In this document: positions 46,264-57,190 of the stretch, in pieces
How positions within the stretch are numbered: position 1 is the stretch's first letter
How the letters are laid out: each line of letters begins with the position of its first letter
DNA from: Blasia pusilla
Lineage: Eukaryota; Marchantiophyta; Marchantiopsida; Blasiales
Reading direction: 5' to 3'
DNA: 64,000 bases
NCBI GenBank assembly: GCA_050084515.1
Contig: CM114274.1
Location: 30,566,001 to 30,630,000, forward strand
Program-made: the position numbers and the translations under genes
The notes under the pieces: model-generated
Databases searched by the model: none
What the model was told of the DNA's origin: nothing
The model's input: the letters and a program-made list of their open reading frames with translations, nothing else

Positions 46264-46840
46264 ACCCCATACTCCTACAATAATAGAGGCTATATAGCAA
46301 GCTTTCTCGTAAGCTTGTTGGACTCCATCAACCATCTCAACGGCTAATGATTAGTGATAAGTGTGAAAGGGTTGTTGAACAGATAGCATCTGAAATGTGC
46401 AACAGTCCACACTGCAGCCAAGCACTCTCCCTCATAGGAGCTATACTTTGCGTATAAAATGTTGTTCGATTGGCTCGCGTAAGCCATAATGAACTACCTC
46501 TCCTTATCATCTCTCTGAGTAAGCATCGCTCTTAGATCCAACATGCTCCAATCCGTATGTAACTAGAACGGGCGACCCCTAACTGGTCTTTGTAAAATGG
46601 GTGAGGACGGCAACCCATCCTTGAGCTCCTAAAATCCTTGCTCCTCATCATCTCCCTAATGCCAAACGTGATCAAATCTTGTCAGCAAGGTCAAATACTT
46701 TACGATCGTACTAAAATCCTTAACATACTGTCGATAGAAGTTTGCCAGTCCCATAAATGCTCCAACTCGACTCACATCTATAGGGCGTGGAATCTGCGTA
46801 ATAGCCTCCATCTTTGTCTATTGAACACTTAAACCCCTCG
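46264..46840 (-). pseudogene. Copy E RNase H remnant
   Basis: The minus-strand sequence aligns base by base with copy C 1593-2130 (for example the GCAAGCTTTC.CGTAAGCTTG stretch and CTCCATCAACCA.CTCA.CGGCT), coding the EGECLA, DHQPLKWLM and NFYRRYVK regions. It is full of small indels. Confidence 0.7.
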
Positions 46841-47082
46841 GATATATGGTCTGTCCCAACTACTCAATCTTCTCCTAAAAGAACCTGCATTTTCTTGGAT
46901 GTAACTTCAGTCCATATAACTACAATCGTCGAAACACCTCCTTCAAGTGTCGCTCATGCTCCTCAACTGTGGAATTGAAGATAAGAATATCATCTATGTA
47001 ACATCGTATAAAATCCAAGCCAGCCAGAATCCTATCCATCACTCTCTGAAACCGTGCAGGCGCGTTCTTCAACCCAAATGGT
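46841..47082 (-). pseudogene. Copy E reverse transcriptase, palm region
   Basis: The frame from 47082 reads FGLKNAPARFQRVMDRILAG, then CYIDDILIFNSTVEEHERHL and KEVFRRL, with the YIDD box. It continues on the other side of copia element 3: the target bases ATGGT (Leu-Pro codons of FLPFG) are duplicated there at 51751. Confidence 0.8.
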
Positions 47083-47394
47083 TGTAGAAAACTGCTTAAG
47101 AAGCATAATTGGTGGGAAACAACTCTTACACTCACACACCACCATAGAGAACAAAATTTGCAATGAGAGAATGGGTGGAGGTTGATCCCCTTCTCAATTA
47201 TATAGGGTATCTACAAGCAACCCTAATCCTAACATTAACCATAGTCTTGAGTTAGACTAACTGTGATTAACTAATCCTAGTTAAGATAATGGCGCTTAAT
47301 TGACTAACCAAGATTAAGCTTCCCTATTTCGTGTAAGTACCAAATATAATACTTCGGATGTTTGATGAACTTGATTGTAACTCAATCTTCAATA
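47083..47394 (-). repeat. Copia element 3, 3' LTR
   Basis: 312 bp, preceded (minus strand) by the purine tract TGAGGGGGAA. It matches the other LTR closely, including TCTCAATTATATAGGG, which carries a TATA-like sequence on the opposite strand. Confidence 0.9.
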
Positions 47395-48980
47395 TTCCCC
47401 CTCAAACTCATATCGATATCTCTAACACTTAAATCGTTTCTAAATATCTCAAACGTATCTCTAGACAATATCTTTGTAAAGATATTAGAAATTTGCTGAT
47501 CTATACCTATATAAACAAGATCAATTTCTCCGGCAAGCACTCTCTCTGATAAAATGATAGTGCACCTCAACATGCTTTGTAGGAGCATGACACACAAGGT
47601 TATTAACAAGCTTGATGCTACTAATATTGTCTGCATATATTATACTAGATCCTAAGTTACTGACACCAATCTCAACAAGTAATCGATGAAACCACACCGC
47701 CTCGCATGCTGAATTAGTTGCTCCTATGTACTCACCGTCTGTTGAAGATAAAGCAACTGTAGGTTGCTTCTTTGAAGCCCAACTTATAACTACGCTTCCT
47801 AAAGTAAAAGAATAACTAGATGTAGAGTATCGATCAGACACACTTCCTACCCAATCAACATCTATGAATCCCTATAATTGTAAACTCAGAGAAGGTTCAA
47901 ATTTAAGCCCGAATTAAACAGAAAATTTCACATACTACATAATCCTCCTCACAATGTCAAGGTGAGGTTTCCGAAGTGCTTGCATAAATTGCTTACTAGG
48001 CCAACTGCATAGCTCAAATATGGACTGGTTATATTTAGATAGATCAAACTTCCAACCATGCACCTATACAAATTAGAATCTGTAAGCAAGTCTCCTTCAT
48101 CCACTCTTAGCTTCACACTCTGGTCGAACTGTGTAGAGATTGGCTTACAAGCCATCATATCATATTTTGAAAGCATGTGAAGAGCATATTGTCGTTGTAG
48201 TAACCACATGCTCTCTCCAACCTTGATCAACTCAGTATCGAGGAAGTACTTGAGTTCTCCCAAGTCCTTCATATCAAATTTTGCTTGTAATTTTAGCTTG
48301 ACTTGTTGTACCATATCCTCAGTACTCCCAGTAATCAAGAGGTCATCACCATACAACACAATGATAAATGCATGATCTTATCCTCTCAAGACATATAACG
48401 ATGAGTCAGAATCACATACCCTCAAACCCAACTCTTGTAGGACGTATGTAATCTTGCCATACCAAGCTCCTGAAGCTTGTTTCAGCCCGTATAGAGCTTT
48501 CTTCAACCTGCATACGCGAAATGGAAACTCGAGATACTCGTATCCAGATGGTTGAGTCATATATACTTCCTCGTATAGATCTCAATTCAAGAAGATATTC
48601 TTGATATCTATGTGATATAATCTCCACTTCTTACTTACTACAAGTGCAACCACTGTTCTCGTAGTCGCCATCTTTGCAATAGGGCTAAATATTTCTTCAA
48701 AATCGATGTCATATTGTTGTGCATAGCCCTTAGCCACCAATCTTGCTTTGTATCTGTTAATTGTACCATCTTGATTTTGCTTGATTTTGTAAACCCATTT
48801 GCAACCAATAGCTTCCTTACCGAAAGGTATACCAACCAGCTCCCATGTTTGTTGATGTCTTAATGCAGCAAGCTTTTCCTCCATAGCTTCAATCCATTCA
48901 ATTTTATTTGCAACTTCTTCAAAATAACTCGGCTCCTGTTCTTGAAGGGTAGTCATCATATATGCATCATGTGTCACAAG
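47395..48980 (-). pseudogene. Copia element 3 reverse transcriptase and RNase H
   Basis: RT frame 48977-48582: NKIEWIEAMEEKLAALRHQQ, CKWVYKIKQNQDGTINRYKA and IDFEEIFSPIAKMATTRTVV. Next, 48560-48378 has FRVCRLKKALYGLKQASGAW. 48359-47949 starts MLYGDDLLITG, a YGDD form where copia usually has YVDD. RNase H follows at 47841-47521 (YSTSSYSFTLGSVVISWASK, SSTDGEYIGATNSACEAVWF). Stops separate the parts. Confidence 0.8.
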
Positions 48981-49059
48981 GAAACCTTCATTTATGAATC
49001 TATCAACAGGATGTGTAACTCTACTTCATCGACGAAGTTGTTGTTCAGAGTTAGATCAA

Positions 49060-50094
49060 TCACTTGACGTTGGATATCATTCTGACGTAAATAGTCATCA
49101 AACTCTGTTGAGAGAAATACTCTCCTCCTCCATCACAACACAATTTTAGAATGTGTTCTTCAGTTTGCTTCTCTACTAGAACTCTGAATGTTTGGAAAAC
49201 TGATAATACCTCTAACTTGGCTTTCAGAAAGTATATCCATCTATACCTAAAGAAGTCATCAATAAATGAAACAAAGTACTGGCAACCACTAGGGCTATGT
49301 TGTGATGATGTCCACATATCAGTATGGATCAACTCCAATATCTTGGATACTCTTTTACCTTGCTTTGAAAAAGGAAATCTAGCTTGTTTTCCAAATTGGC
49401 AAGCAGGACATACCTCTAACGTAGTAAGACTCGCTAATTTATGAAGTCTTATTATTATATTAGATGATGAAAGACTCTGTAATCTTTGAAGATTCATATG
49501 TCCAATTCTCTTATGCCACGCATTTAGATCTGTGATTTGTTGGCCGATTTGACCAAACATTGTTGTTTAAATCTCTGGCATAGAAACATCTAATTTGAAT
49601 ATTCTGCCAGATCTAGTTCCTTTGGCTATCGTAGTCTGGTCATCAATTGTTTAAATGAAGCAACCATATGTATTAAATTCCACTTGATAACCCTGCTTTA
49701 CTATTTGTCTTACAAAAATCAAGTTTCTTGCAATGGTAGGAACATAGAGAACATTTCCAAGAGCACAAAGACCATCTGATGCTATTGGAACTTTACCGGT
49801 TTACGTGATATGATATTGAGTGTCATCTCCTATGAGCACAATTGTAGGATATTTCACCATCTCCAAACTACTTAACCATTTAGTTTGTGAGGTCATGTGA
49901 TTTGATGCACCAGAGTCAATGTACCAATCTGTTGTCAAGTCTTTCTTGACCATTGCTCCCATATGATGAGTCATGACCAAGAGATACTCAATTTGTGAAT
50001 GTTGTTGTTCTTGGTACTGCCCTTGGTATTTTTGCTCCACATAGTTTGTTGGTGTAAGGTTCCTATTCTCATATTTGCCTTCTTCTTGAAGCAA
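49060..50094 (-). pseudogene. Copia element 3 protease and integrase (core truncated)
   Basis: Protease frame 50094-49801 has TDWYIDSGASNHMTSQTKWL with an intact DSG. Integrase frame 49560-49060 has AWHKRIGHMNLQRLQSLSSS, CPACQFGKQARFPF, LIHTDMWTSSQHSPSGCQYF and LKLCCDGGGEYFSQQ. The core's Glu region and C-terminus are missing: the sequence jumps to the linker before RT at about 49055. Confidence 0.8.
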
Positions 50095-51300
50095 AAATTT
50101 TCATGGTGACCCTTTATCCCACAGTAATTGCAAGATCCAACGACCTTCTGCTGTTGACCTCCACCCGAACGGTTTTTGCCATCACCACCTTGTCATTGTG
50201 TCTCATACTGATTCAGAGTTGATTGAGTGTCTCTTCCTCCATATTTTTGATATCCACCATAACCACGGAAGCTTTTGCCACGATCCTTGCCTCTATTTGA
50301 TCCATTAGCTGCAAATAGCCCATTCTCTTGCATACTAGACGAGCTACCGCTGCCTAAATCTTCAATGATCAACCCCTCCATCTCTTCACTAATTAACATT
50401 GGGAATAACTCTTGAAAGTTTAGATACTTCTCTCTCACAGAGATAGAGATATCAAAGGACTTGTAATCCTATGGAAGGCCTTGAAGAGTGAAAAAAATCA
50501 TATCATCATCTTCTACTGTCACTCCAATGCTATTCAACTGATCAACAATATATTTGATATTCAAAATATAGTCATTGATGCTCTATGATGTTTTCCTCAC
50601 TTCGTTCAATTGTTGTTTCAATTGAAGCTTTCTGGCCTTTGTAGATGTCTAGAACAACTTTTCTAATGCATCCCAGACCTTTTTTGGAATATCAATATCT
50701 TGAATGTGACCTATTATTGGCGAACTGATAGTTATTGAAATGTAGTTGATTACTTGTCTTGTGTGTTTGTTCCAAGCGCAAACATTCAAGTCTGTTGAGT
50801 CATCTTCTGGCTTGGCCTCATCACCTGTGACAAGCTCCTATAGTTCTTGACCCATGAGAAATTATTTCATGCAAAACTTCCAGACACTATAATTTTGCTT
50901 ATCTAGATTCTCGCTGAGGAATACTCCATGACGAACGATTTCACTCACAAAAATGTAATTTCAAGCTCTCCACTACTCCAATTGAAGCATAGATCACTCC
51001 TAAATAGAAATTGATCTAAAATCTGCTAAAATTGCTCAACTATATGAAAGAACTAGTCGCAATTGGTCTGTAGAGAGCAAACTGCAAAACTTTTCTTCAC
51101 TAATTGCACTTTTCTACGGTGAAATTCCTACTGCATGAGTTCAGAATGTCGGAATCAAGCGAATTTGGATGCGTTGGAAAGCTCTTGACAAGATCTACAA
51201 CACAACTAGAACTAGCCTTCGGTGTCATTCTAGCCGCTGTGGATCCATGGCTAAATCGATCGGGAAAGCACTAACCTCTAAAGTTTTGGCACCGTCAAAG
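50095..51300 (-). pseudogene. Copia element 3 gag
   Basis: Frame 50438-50193 (MREKYLNFQELFPMLISEEM, Gly-rich GRDTQSTLNQ region) and a CCHC zinc knuckle at about 50098-50155 (CNYCGIKGHHENFC) identify Gag. Homology to copia Gag continues toward 51000 in broken frames. Confidence 0.65.
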
Positions 51301-51437
51301 CTCCACCTGAAATCTGCATCCACTAAGCTCTGAACAAAATTTCCTTCTCCCAAACTGTAATTGTGTCTTCTCTTGCCTTTCTTCTCTCCTAAAACACCAA
51401 GGATTTCAAGTGATGTTCTCCTATCACTCTGATACTA

Positions 51438-51750
51438 TGTAGAAAACTGCTAAAGAAGCATAAATGGTGGAAAACGGCTCTCACACTCACACACCACCAG
51501 GGAGAATGAAAATTTACAATGAGAGAATGAGCGGAGGCTGGTCCCCTTCTCAATTATATAGGGTATGTACAAGCAATCCTAACCTTAATATTAACCATAG
51601 TCTCGAGTTAGACTAATTGTGATTAACTAATCCTGGGTAAGATAATTGCGCTTAATTGACTAACCAAGATTAAGCTTCCCTACTTCGTGTGAGTACCAAA
51701 TGTAGCAGTTTGGATGTGTGATGAGCTTGATTGTAACTCGATCTTAAATA
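51438..51750 (-). repeat. Copia element 3, 5' LTR
   Basis: 313 bp direct repeat of 47083-47394. The primer-binding-like TAGTATCAGAG lies directly inside it (minus strand). Confidence 0.9.
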
Positions 51751-52006
51751 ATGGTAAGAATCACCATTGATATAAACAACAAGATAAACAATACCTCCCG
51801 AATCGATCAATCCCCCAAAACATTGTCTTCTCCCTGTCCACCACCCTGATAAGAAGCTGATGATAGCCAACCCACACATCTAAACTACTCAGGATGTTTG
51901 TGGCCCTTTTCTTATGGGTTTTCTCCCAAAAGTGGAATGAGAGGCAAGAAGTGGGGGCAAGTTTGAATTTAGACCTTACCAATCCCAACCCGCCACTTGT
52001 CTCCAT
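51751..52006 (-). pseudogene. Copy E reverse transcriptase, N-terminal fragment
   Basis: The frame 52006-51761 contains NILSSLDVWVGYHQLLIRVV and DREKTMFWGIDRFGRYCL, matching RT segment SLDLRAGYHQLPIR ... KTAFWGIDPHGKDCL of copy A. Homology fades near 51905-52000, where copy E is truncated. Confidence 0.75.
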
Positions 52007-52009
52007 GAG

Positions 52010-53100
52010 ATTTGCGGGACGTAGGAAAAACGTGGGCCAAACATGAGCTTGGTGAGCGAGTCCGAGCCTGCCATGTGGCCGCTCCCTATTGACGGGATGG
52101 CAATAGGCTATGGTGCAGGCTCACGGCTTGCATGCATGCTATAACGTGGGCTCGCGGCCCGCATGTGAGCTACGGTGCAGGCAGGCCACAACTGTGGCCG
52201 CTCCCTATTGGCTCGAGGGCGGTGGGATACAACGCACGCTATGGCGGGCTACAGTGCGGGCTAGGATAGGCCGGGATCGACGCAATGAATGTGGACGGCC
52301 CGGAGGGACCCAACTCGTCCGCAATGCGAGTTAGAATTTGGTTCTTAAAAATTGGCGCAAGGCGAGATAGGCATTGGCCGAGCAAGGGTGGAATGCTCAA
52401 GTGGCGCAGGCTCAGATGTGGGTTGCGTGCGACGAGCATTTGGGCCCATGGAGCCCACACCCGAGCCCACATTGACATATCAATCCTCGCGACGGATGTA
52501 AGTCCATGGACACAGAATTTTTCCGTGTGCAACCTTGACCCGGAGCCTACCACGTAGACTCACGCTGACGGAGCCTCCACTTGTTGTGTTGCCTGCCAAG
52601 TCTTGCGGCAGGCACGCAAGGCGGGCTTGGTCCCCATTGGGTGAGCTCAAGGCTGGTGCTATCGTGCAGGATCCGCAAGGCAGGCTAGGAGCCCCCAAGG
52701 CGCCTGCCCCTATCCCGCCATACAGGCCCTACGTGGGCCGTGAGCCTACATGGCGGGCTTTGGGCGGGCTTCCTACAGGCCCTAACCGCGCCCAATGGGA
52801 GCCAATCCGGCCCTGCAGGCCTTGGTTGCGGGTCTTGGCGCGCAACGTAATAGGTATGGGCTTCGTCCGCTGGGTCTACGCAGCGGGCTTCAAGCGGACT
52901 CGGGTGGGGGCTTGGGTGCGGGCCCGGCATGTCCGTGGACAAGTCCGTTTCCATGCAAACTTGTATCCAAGTCATTCACTCAACAATAGTCTTCATCTAT
53001 ACATATGCTTTAGCCTTGGAATGATTGGAAAGTATCTAAGAACTTTTTCCGCAATCTTTGACTTCCCAACTTCCTTGGACCATTTTGCACTGCACTTGGA
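52010..53100. other. GC-rich non-coding repeat
   Basis: Composition changes sharply to GC-rich, with recurring GCGGGCT, GGCCGCTCCCTATTG (52077 and 52197) and GTCCGTGGACA/GTCCATGGACA motifs. Long frames on both strands overlap and have no recognisable domain, so I treat them as chance. AAGTCCATGGACACAGAATT at 52500 recurs as AAGTCCGTGGACACAGACTT at 60120. Confidence 0.45.
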
Positions 53101-56100
53101 ACATTGATCCTAGTCCTTGTGCAATCCTCGAAATGCATATCCGCTTGGATATGCATTTATTTGGACATAGTTGAATGTGAGCCTTGAAATAAGCTTCTTA
53201 GCGACATAATGATTTTTGGGTGCTATATCCCTAAGAGGTAAGACTTGAACTCCCAAGAATTTCAATAACTCATCCACAACTATGTTTGGGATATTGTGTG
53301 CACCGCATATGTTCAAAAATAACATCGTGAATAATAACTTACTACTTCTAATTCCTACGAATAAAGCCTCGCATCCGTCTTGGAGCACTTCACAATTGGC
53401 AGTCCAATCCTCATCACCATCCTCTACTTCATCTTCACTCGCTGCTATCTCAAGAAGAGCATCCTCATCATTGTCCCAAGAGGAGGATTCGGGATTACTT
53501 GTGTTGCTTACATTTGTTCAAGATGGGCTCAGATGCGGGCCCAACTTCAATTTGCTACGATATTGAAGTGTGTTTTCATGTGATAATTCATGTTAGTTGT
53601 AGTAGAGTTAAAACTTGTTATGTAGTCTTGCTAGAAATTGAATTGACTTCTTTGTAGATAGTAAAATTGAAGATCAAGAAAAAACATAGAAGTGTAATTG
53701 AAAGGAACGTAGGGAGTGAAGCGTTGGCGGACATGGCGGGGGGCATGGGGGTGGATCGTGGGATTAATACCCTGGTTATTGTGCAAGAGGGTATAGGGGA
53801 TTAGTATTCTCGATATAGAGTGGGAGATTGTGGAGTTTTAAAAAATTAAGCATATATTGATCTTGAATGATGGAATGATACGATAGAGAGATCACCCACA
53901 AAAAGAAGTCACCAAAGTTGTCTCATCATTTCAAGAAAAGGACATTCTATTGTCACATACTTATTGCAGATTTACCTACAATAAGTAGGTAAATCTACAA
54001 TATGAACCTAAAATTTATGTACCTTTAAAAGTGGTAAATGGCGAACCATCGAATGATTCCTCCTTGCTTTATTTTGTTTTCAGCACCAACTGAGATATTA
54101 AAATCTATCAATCATATCGTCCCTTAAACTTGAAGATTAGATGATGATCTCAACCATCGATTTGGAAAACAAGATTCCACACGACATCGTACACTAGAAC
54201 CTTTGTGTGCTAGATTCGGATAAAATCATGTCATGGCCGCCATGTGAAGGTGTAATACAATAATATGCTTCGGAATTGAGTGATGCATTAATGGTTTGTG
54301 GAAAGTGAGTCTCCGATAGGAAACAGTAATGCTTGAAGGGAATTTTATGTCTGTCTCCGATGAACCCACGGAACACAAATGTCATGGTGCGCTTATGTGT
54401 CAATCTCGTGAGCTTCTCTCAACACTAGGGTGTTGCTCCTCGTAATCCTATCGACAAATCTGTCCTCGGGCTTATGATGGTTGTAAACTTGTAGCAAAGG
54501 CGATGGTCAATCTGCCACATGGAGAATCCGAAGCTTTAAAAAACTTCGCCGAATTTGTCATGTCCTGTGTTGAATCACCATGCTACCAAGATTCCAGACT
54601 TCTGCTCCGAAACGAAATCAGATGCGGGAAAAACCTGTGAAATGAACTTCGTGAAGCTAGTGGAATGATCATGTCCCACGGGGAGTGTGTCCCACCCTGC
54701 CATCCCTGGCCGAAATGAGAAATTTGAAATGCGTGAAGGCTGCGAAAATGGTGGTAGTTGAATGTTAGTGCCATCGACTGCAGTCATGCGGAATCACGAG
54801 TGAAGCGTGGAGCTGCCAGGTGAAAACGGCTGATTGGTTGGGTTTCGAAGCGGAAATTCCAGCCAAGCTGCCATTGGAAGCGACACACGAGCAGGATTTC
54901 GATTTCAAAAGCGCTCGATTGCTTGTCCATGCTTTCCGACCGACCAACGATGTTTCCCTGCCTCGCCTACCCGAATACCACCCACTTCGGCTTAGTTATG
55001 ATAACTGGAGGATCGATGGACTGGACCGTCCAATTGTTGTCCCGAGAATTCCTATGATTCCGCATCGCTTCCAGGCTCTTGAAGACTTGTGGGACCAGAT
55101 TCCTTGGGATGTTTCCACTCTTGTCTTTCCTGCATAAGCATCGCCTCAGCTCGCACTCCACGAGCGGGGGTGCTGTATCTGAGCTTGTAGCCTTGTGCTG
55201 GGTCGTAATGTTGGTGGTCGCTTCTTCATCGGTCAAGAGGTCAGCAGTACCCCACCCCCCCACCCCCCTTGCGATCGGTGTCCTTCCGCCATCATAATCT
55301 GTAGAACCCTAAACGTGTGAAGATTATCCAATTGGAAACAGGAGGGTTTCGCCCATGGTCTCGTGTTTCTCGTACTCTATCTCATACGCTGGCATTCCCC
55401 CGCATCTTGTTGCACTGTCGCAAATTTGGAGGATCCACACAAGCTTGTGCGAGAAGCGCCTCGTTTGCCTCGGGTGCATGAAGAAACTGTGTTGTTATTG
55501 TGCGACTGTTGCTCTGAACATGTATCCGACCAACTCGCTACCTCCATTCGGTAGCGAGTTGGTCGGATACTTGCCAAGAGTAAGTTTCCGGTGCAAGTCG
55601 TCAATTTCTCTCTGATTTGGGGCCCGCTCGTTCCCTGAGAAGAATGGCCGATCGTAAGGAGATAATACAATCTTTCCTTTTATTCCTCCGATGGGAACAT
55701 CCTCTCGTGTGTATTCAACCCGTTGACACTCGCAATTGTTTTCTCAGACCCCGAAATTGGGAAACAATATGACAGGCTGACGTATTTTATTTGCACAATT
55801 TGGTGAATAAAGAATCAGCGGAGCGATTCTTGCCTTGCGTTGGAATCCTCCAACTCCCAGTCTGAAGTAATGAGGAGTCATGTCGTGTGTTTTGGGTTTT
55901 GGCCCTCTGCGTTCACTCACGTGGAAGAGTGTGGTATCTCCACACTTTCCGTGGAAGCGTAGTGCATCACGACGCCGGGATTTGTCACTGTTCGAAGATG
56001 TTGCTCTGGAAACTGTTTCCTTCCACTTTATGAACGATAGACGCTTTCAGGAGAAACACATTGACGTGGTTGCGATGCGAATGGCGGTGAACATTGGATT

Positions 56101-56770
56101 ATGTAACTTTTGATCCAAGGGTGACGTGAATTCCCCGCTTTGAACATACAGCTTTCGAACTCCACATGGACCATGATCGTGAAGAAGCTTCCTGCCCAGT
56201 ACAAGACAGGGAGGACATCTCACGTGATTTCCACCCGCTTCGTCCCATCTTCTCCAAACGAGACGAACATTGACTTCACAAGTGGAAACATTCATCCGCC
56301 CGACTAGAAGAATTGGGGACAGGAGACGTACATCACGCCAAAGCACCCCCATCGCTCCAATTGTCGAAGCGCGAGTGGAGCGAATCGAACGTGGCAGATC
56401 CACAATCTAAGAATACACCCATGATTCTCCGACACGAGAGGTACGAGACTTCTGCGACCGAAGAAGAGAAAAAACAAACCACTGAATAGTTTTCTGCGAA
56501 AGCACGAAAGAAGTACACCGAGTGGGCCGGTGTATGAATGAAACACCTCCTCGCCCCATTTGAACCGCTATCTATCATCATCGTGAGTGGGCTCTTTTCG
56601 GTGAAACACCTTTGCCTTTTCTCGTGCCTTTTTGTTTTTCTGGAACATGGAACGCAAAAGAACATCGACCATAATCCATCCAAGTGTGCACCTCATCAAT
56701 GATATCTGGATTCTTCTCACTTTTATGGCCCGCACTTCGATGGATGGATTCAGTTGCATGTGTTTTGTGT
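53101..56770. other. Non-coding stretch, no gene recognised
   Basis: Nothing in either strand shows a known domain. Short frames (for example 54820-55137 plus strand, 105 residues) have no matches that I recognise. Perfect hairpins lie at 53131-53158 (12-bp stem, 4-base loop) and 55522-55570 (see separate entry). Confidence 0.4.
55522..55570. repeat. Perfect 20-bp hairpin
   Basis: Arms 55522-55541 (GTATCCGACCAACTCGCTAC) and 55551-55570 are exact inverted repeats around a 9-base loop. No poly-T or coding context follows. Confidence 0.95.
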
Positions 56771-56782
56771 TCCATATTTTAA

Positions 56783-56828
56783 AGTAATAATAAATAAATG
56801 CACCAAACAGCATTTATTTATTATTACT
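56783..56828. repeat. Perfect 19-bp AT-rich hairpin
   Basis: Arms 56783-56801 (AGTAATAATAAATAAATGC) and 56810-56828 are exact inverted repeats with an 8-base loop, ACCAAACA. It opens the first unit of the 200-bp tandem duplication. Confidence 0.93.
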
Positions 56829-57190
56829 GGGTTTACGAAGGAAGAAAAAAAAAATCAAAATGGAAAGGAGAGGTAGTCAATGCTAAATTTAAATCATGTG
56901 GAAACGAAGTTTGGAGAGTCGCTCTTGAAATTCATTTTCCAGTGAAACAAAATATCTATTCTTGCATCGTGTTTCTTAAGTTATGATTATTAAAATAAAT
57001 GCACCAAATTGCCTATGGGTGTACGAAGGAGAACCAATAAAAAAAGAAGCCAAAATGGAAAGGCGAGGTAGTCAATGCTAAATTTAAATCATGTGTAAAC
57101 GAAGTTTGGAGAGTCGCTCTTGAAATTCATTTTCCAGTGAAATAAAATATTTATTCTTGCATCGTGTTTCTAAAGTTATGATTATTAAAA
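56785..57190 (+). repeat. About 200-bp tandem duplication
   Basis: Two adjacent units (about 56785-56994 and 56995-57190) share AATAAATGCACCAAA, GGTAGTCAATGCTAAATTTA and TCTTGCATCGTGTTTCT with few differences. Only the first keeps the full hairpin. Confidence 0.85.

Larger units (their letters stand above)
47083..51750 (-). mobile_element. Copia element 3 (Ty1/copia), nested in copy E RT
   Basis: Direct repeats 47083-47394 and 51438-51750 (312-313 bp; minus-strand ends TATTGAAG ... TTTTCTACA) are flanked by a perfect 5-bp duplication, ATGGT (47078-47082 and 51751-51755). The primer site next to the 5' LTR is TAGTATCAGAG, close to the plant initiator tRNA-Met primer site TGGTATCAGAG. Domains on the minus strand: GAG, PR, INT (partial), RT, RNase H. 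Frames are broken. Confidence 0.92.

Noticed and set aside
52239-53107. Overlapping long frames in a GC-rich stretch, up to 190 residues
   Set aside because: GC-rich DNA has few stops; frames overlap on both strands and none shows a domain.
54820-55137. 105-residue plus-strand frame as a host gene
   Set aside because: No domain, no convincing splice sites, and an equally long frame on the opposite strand.
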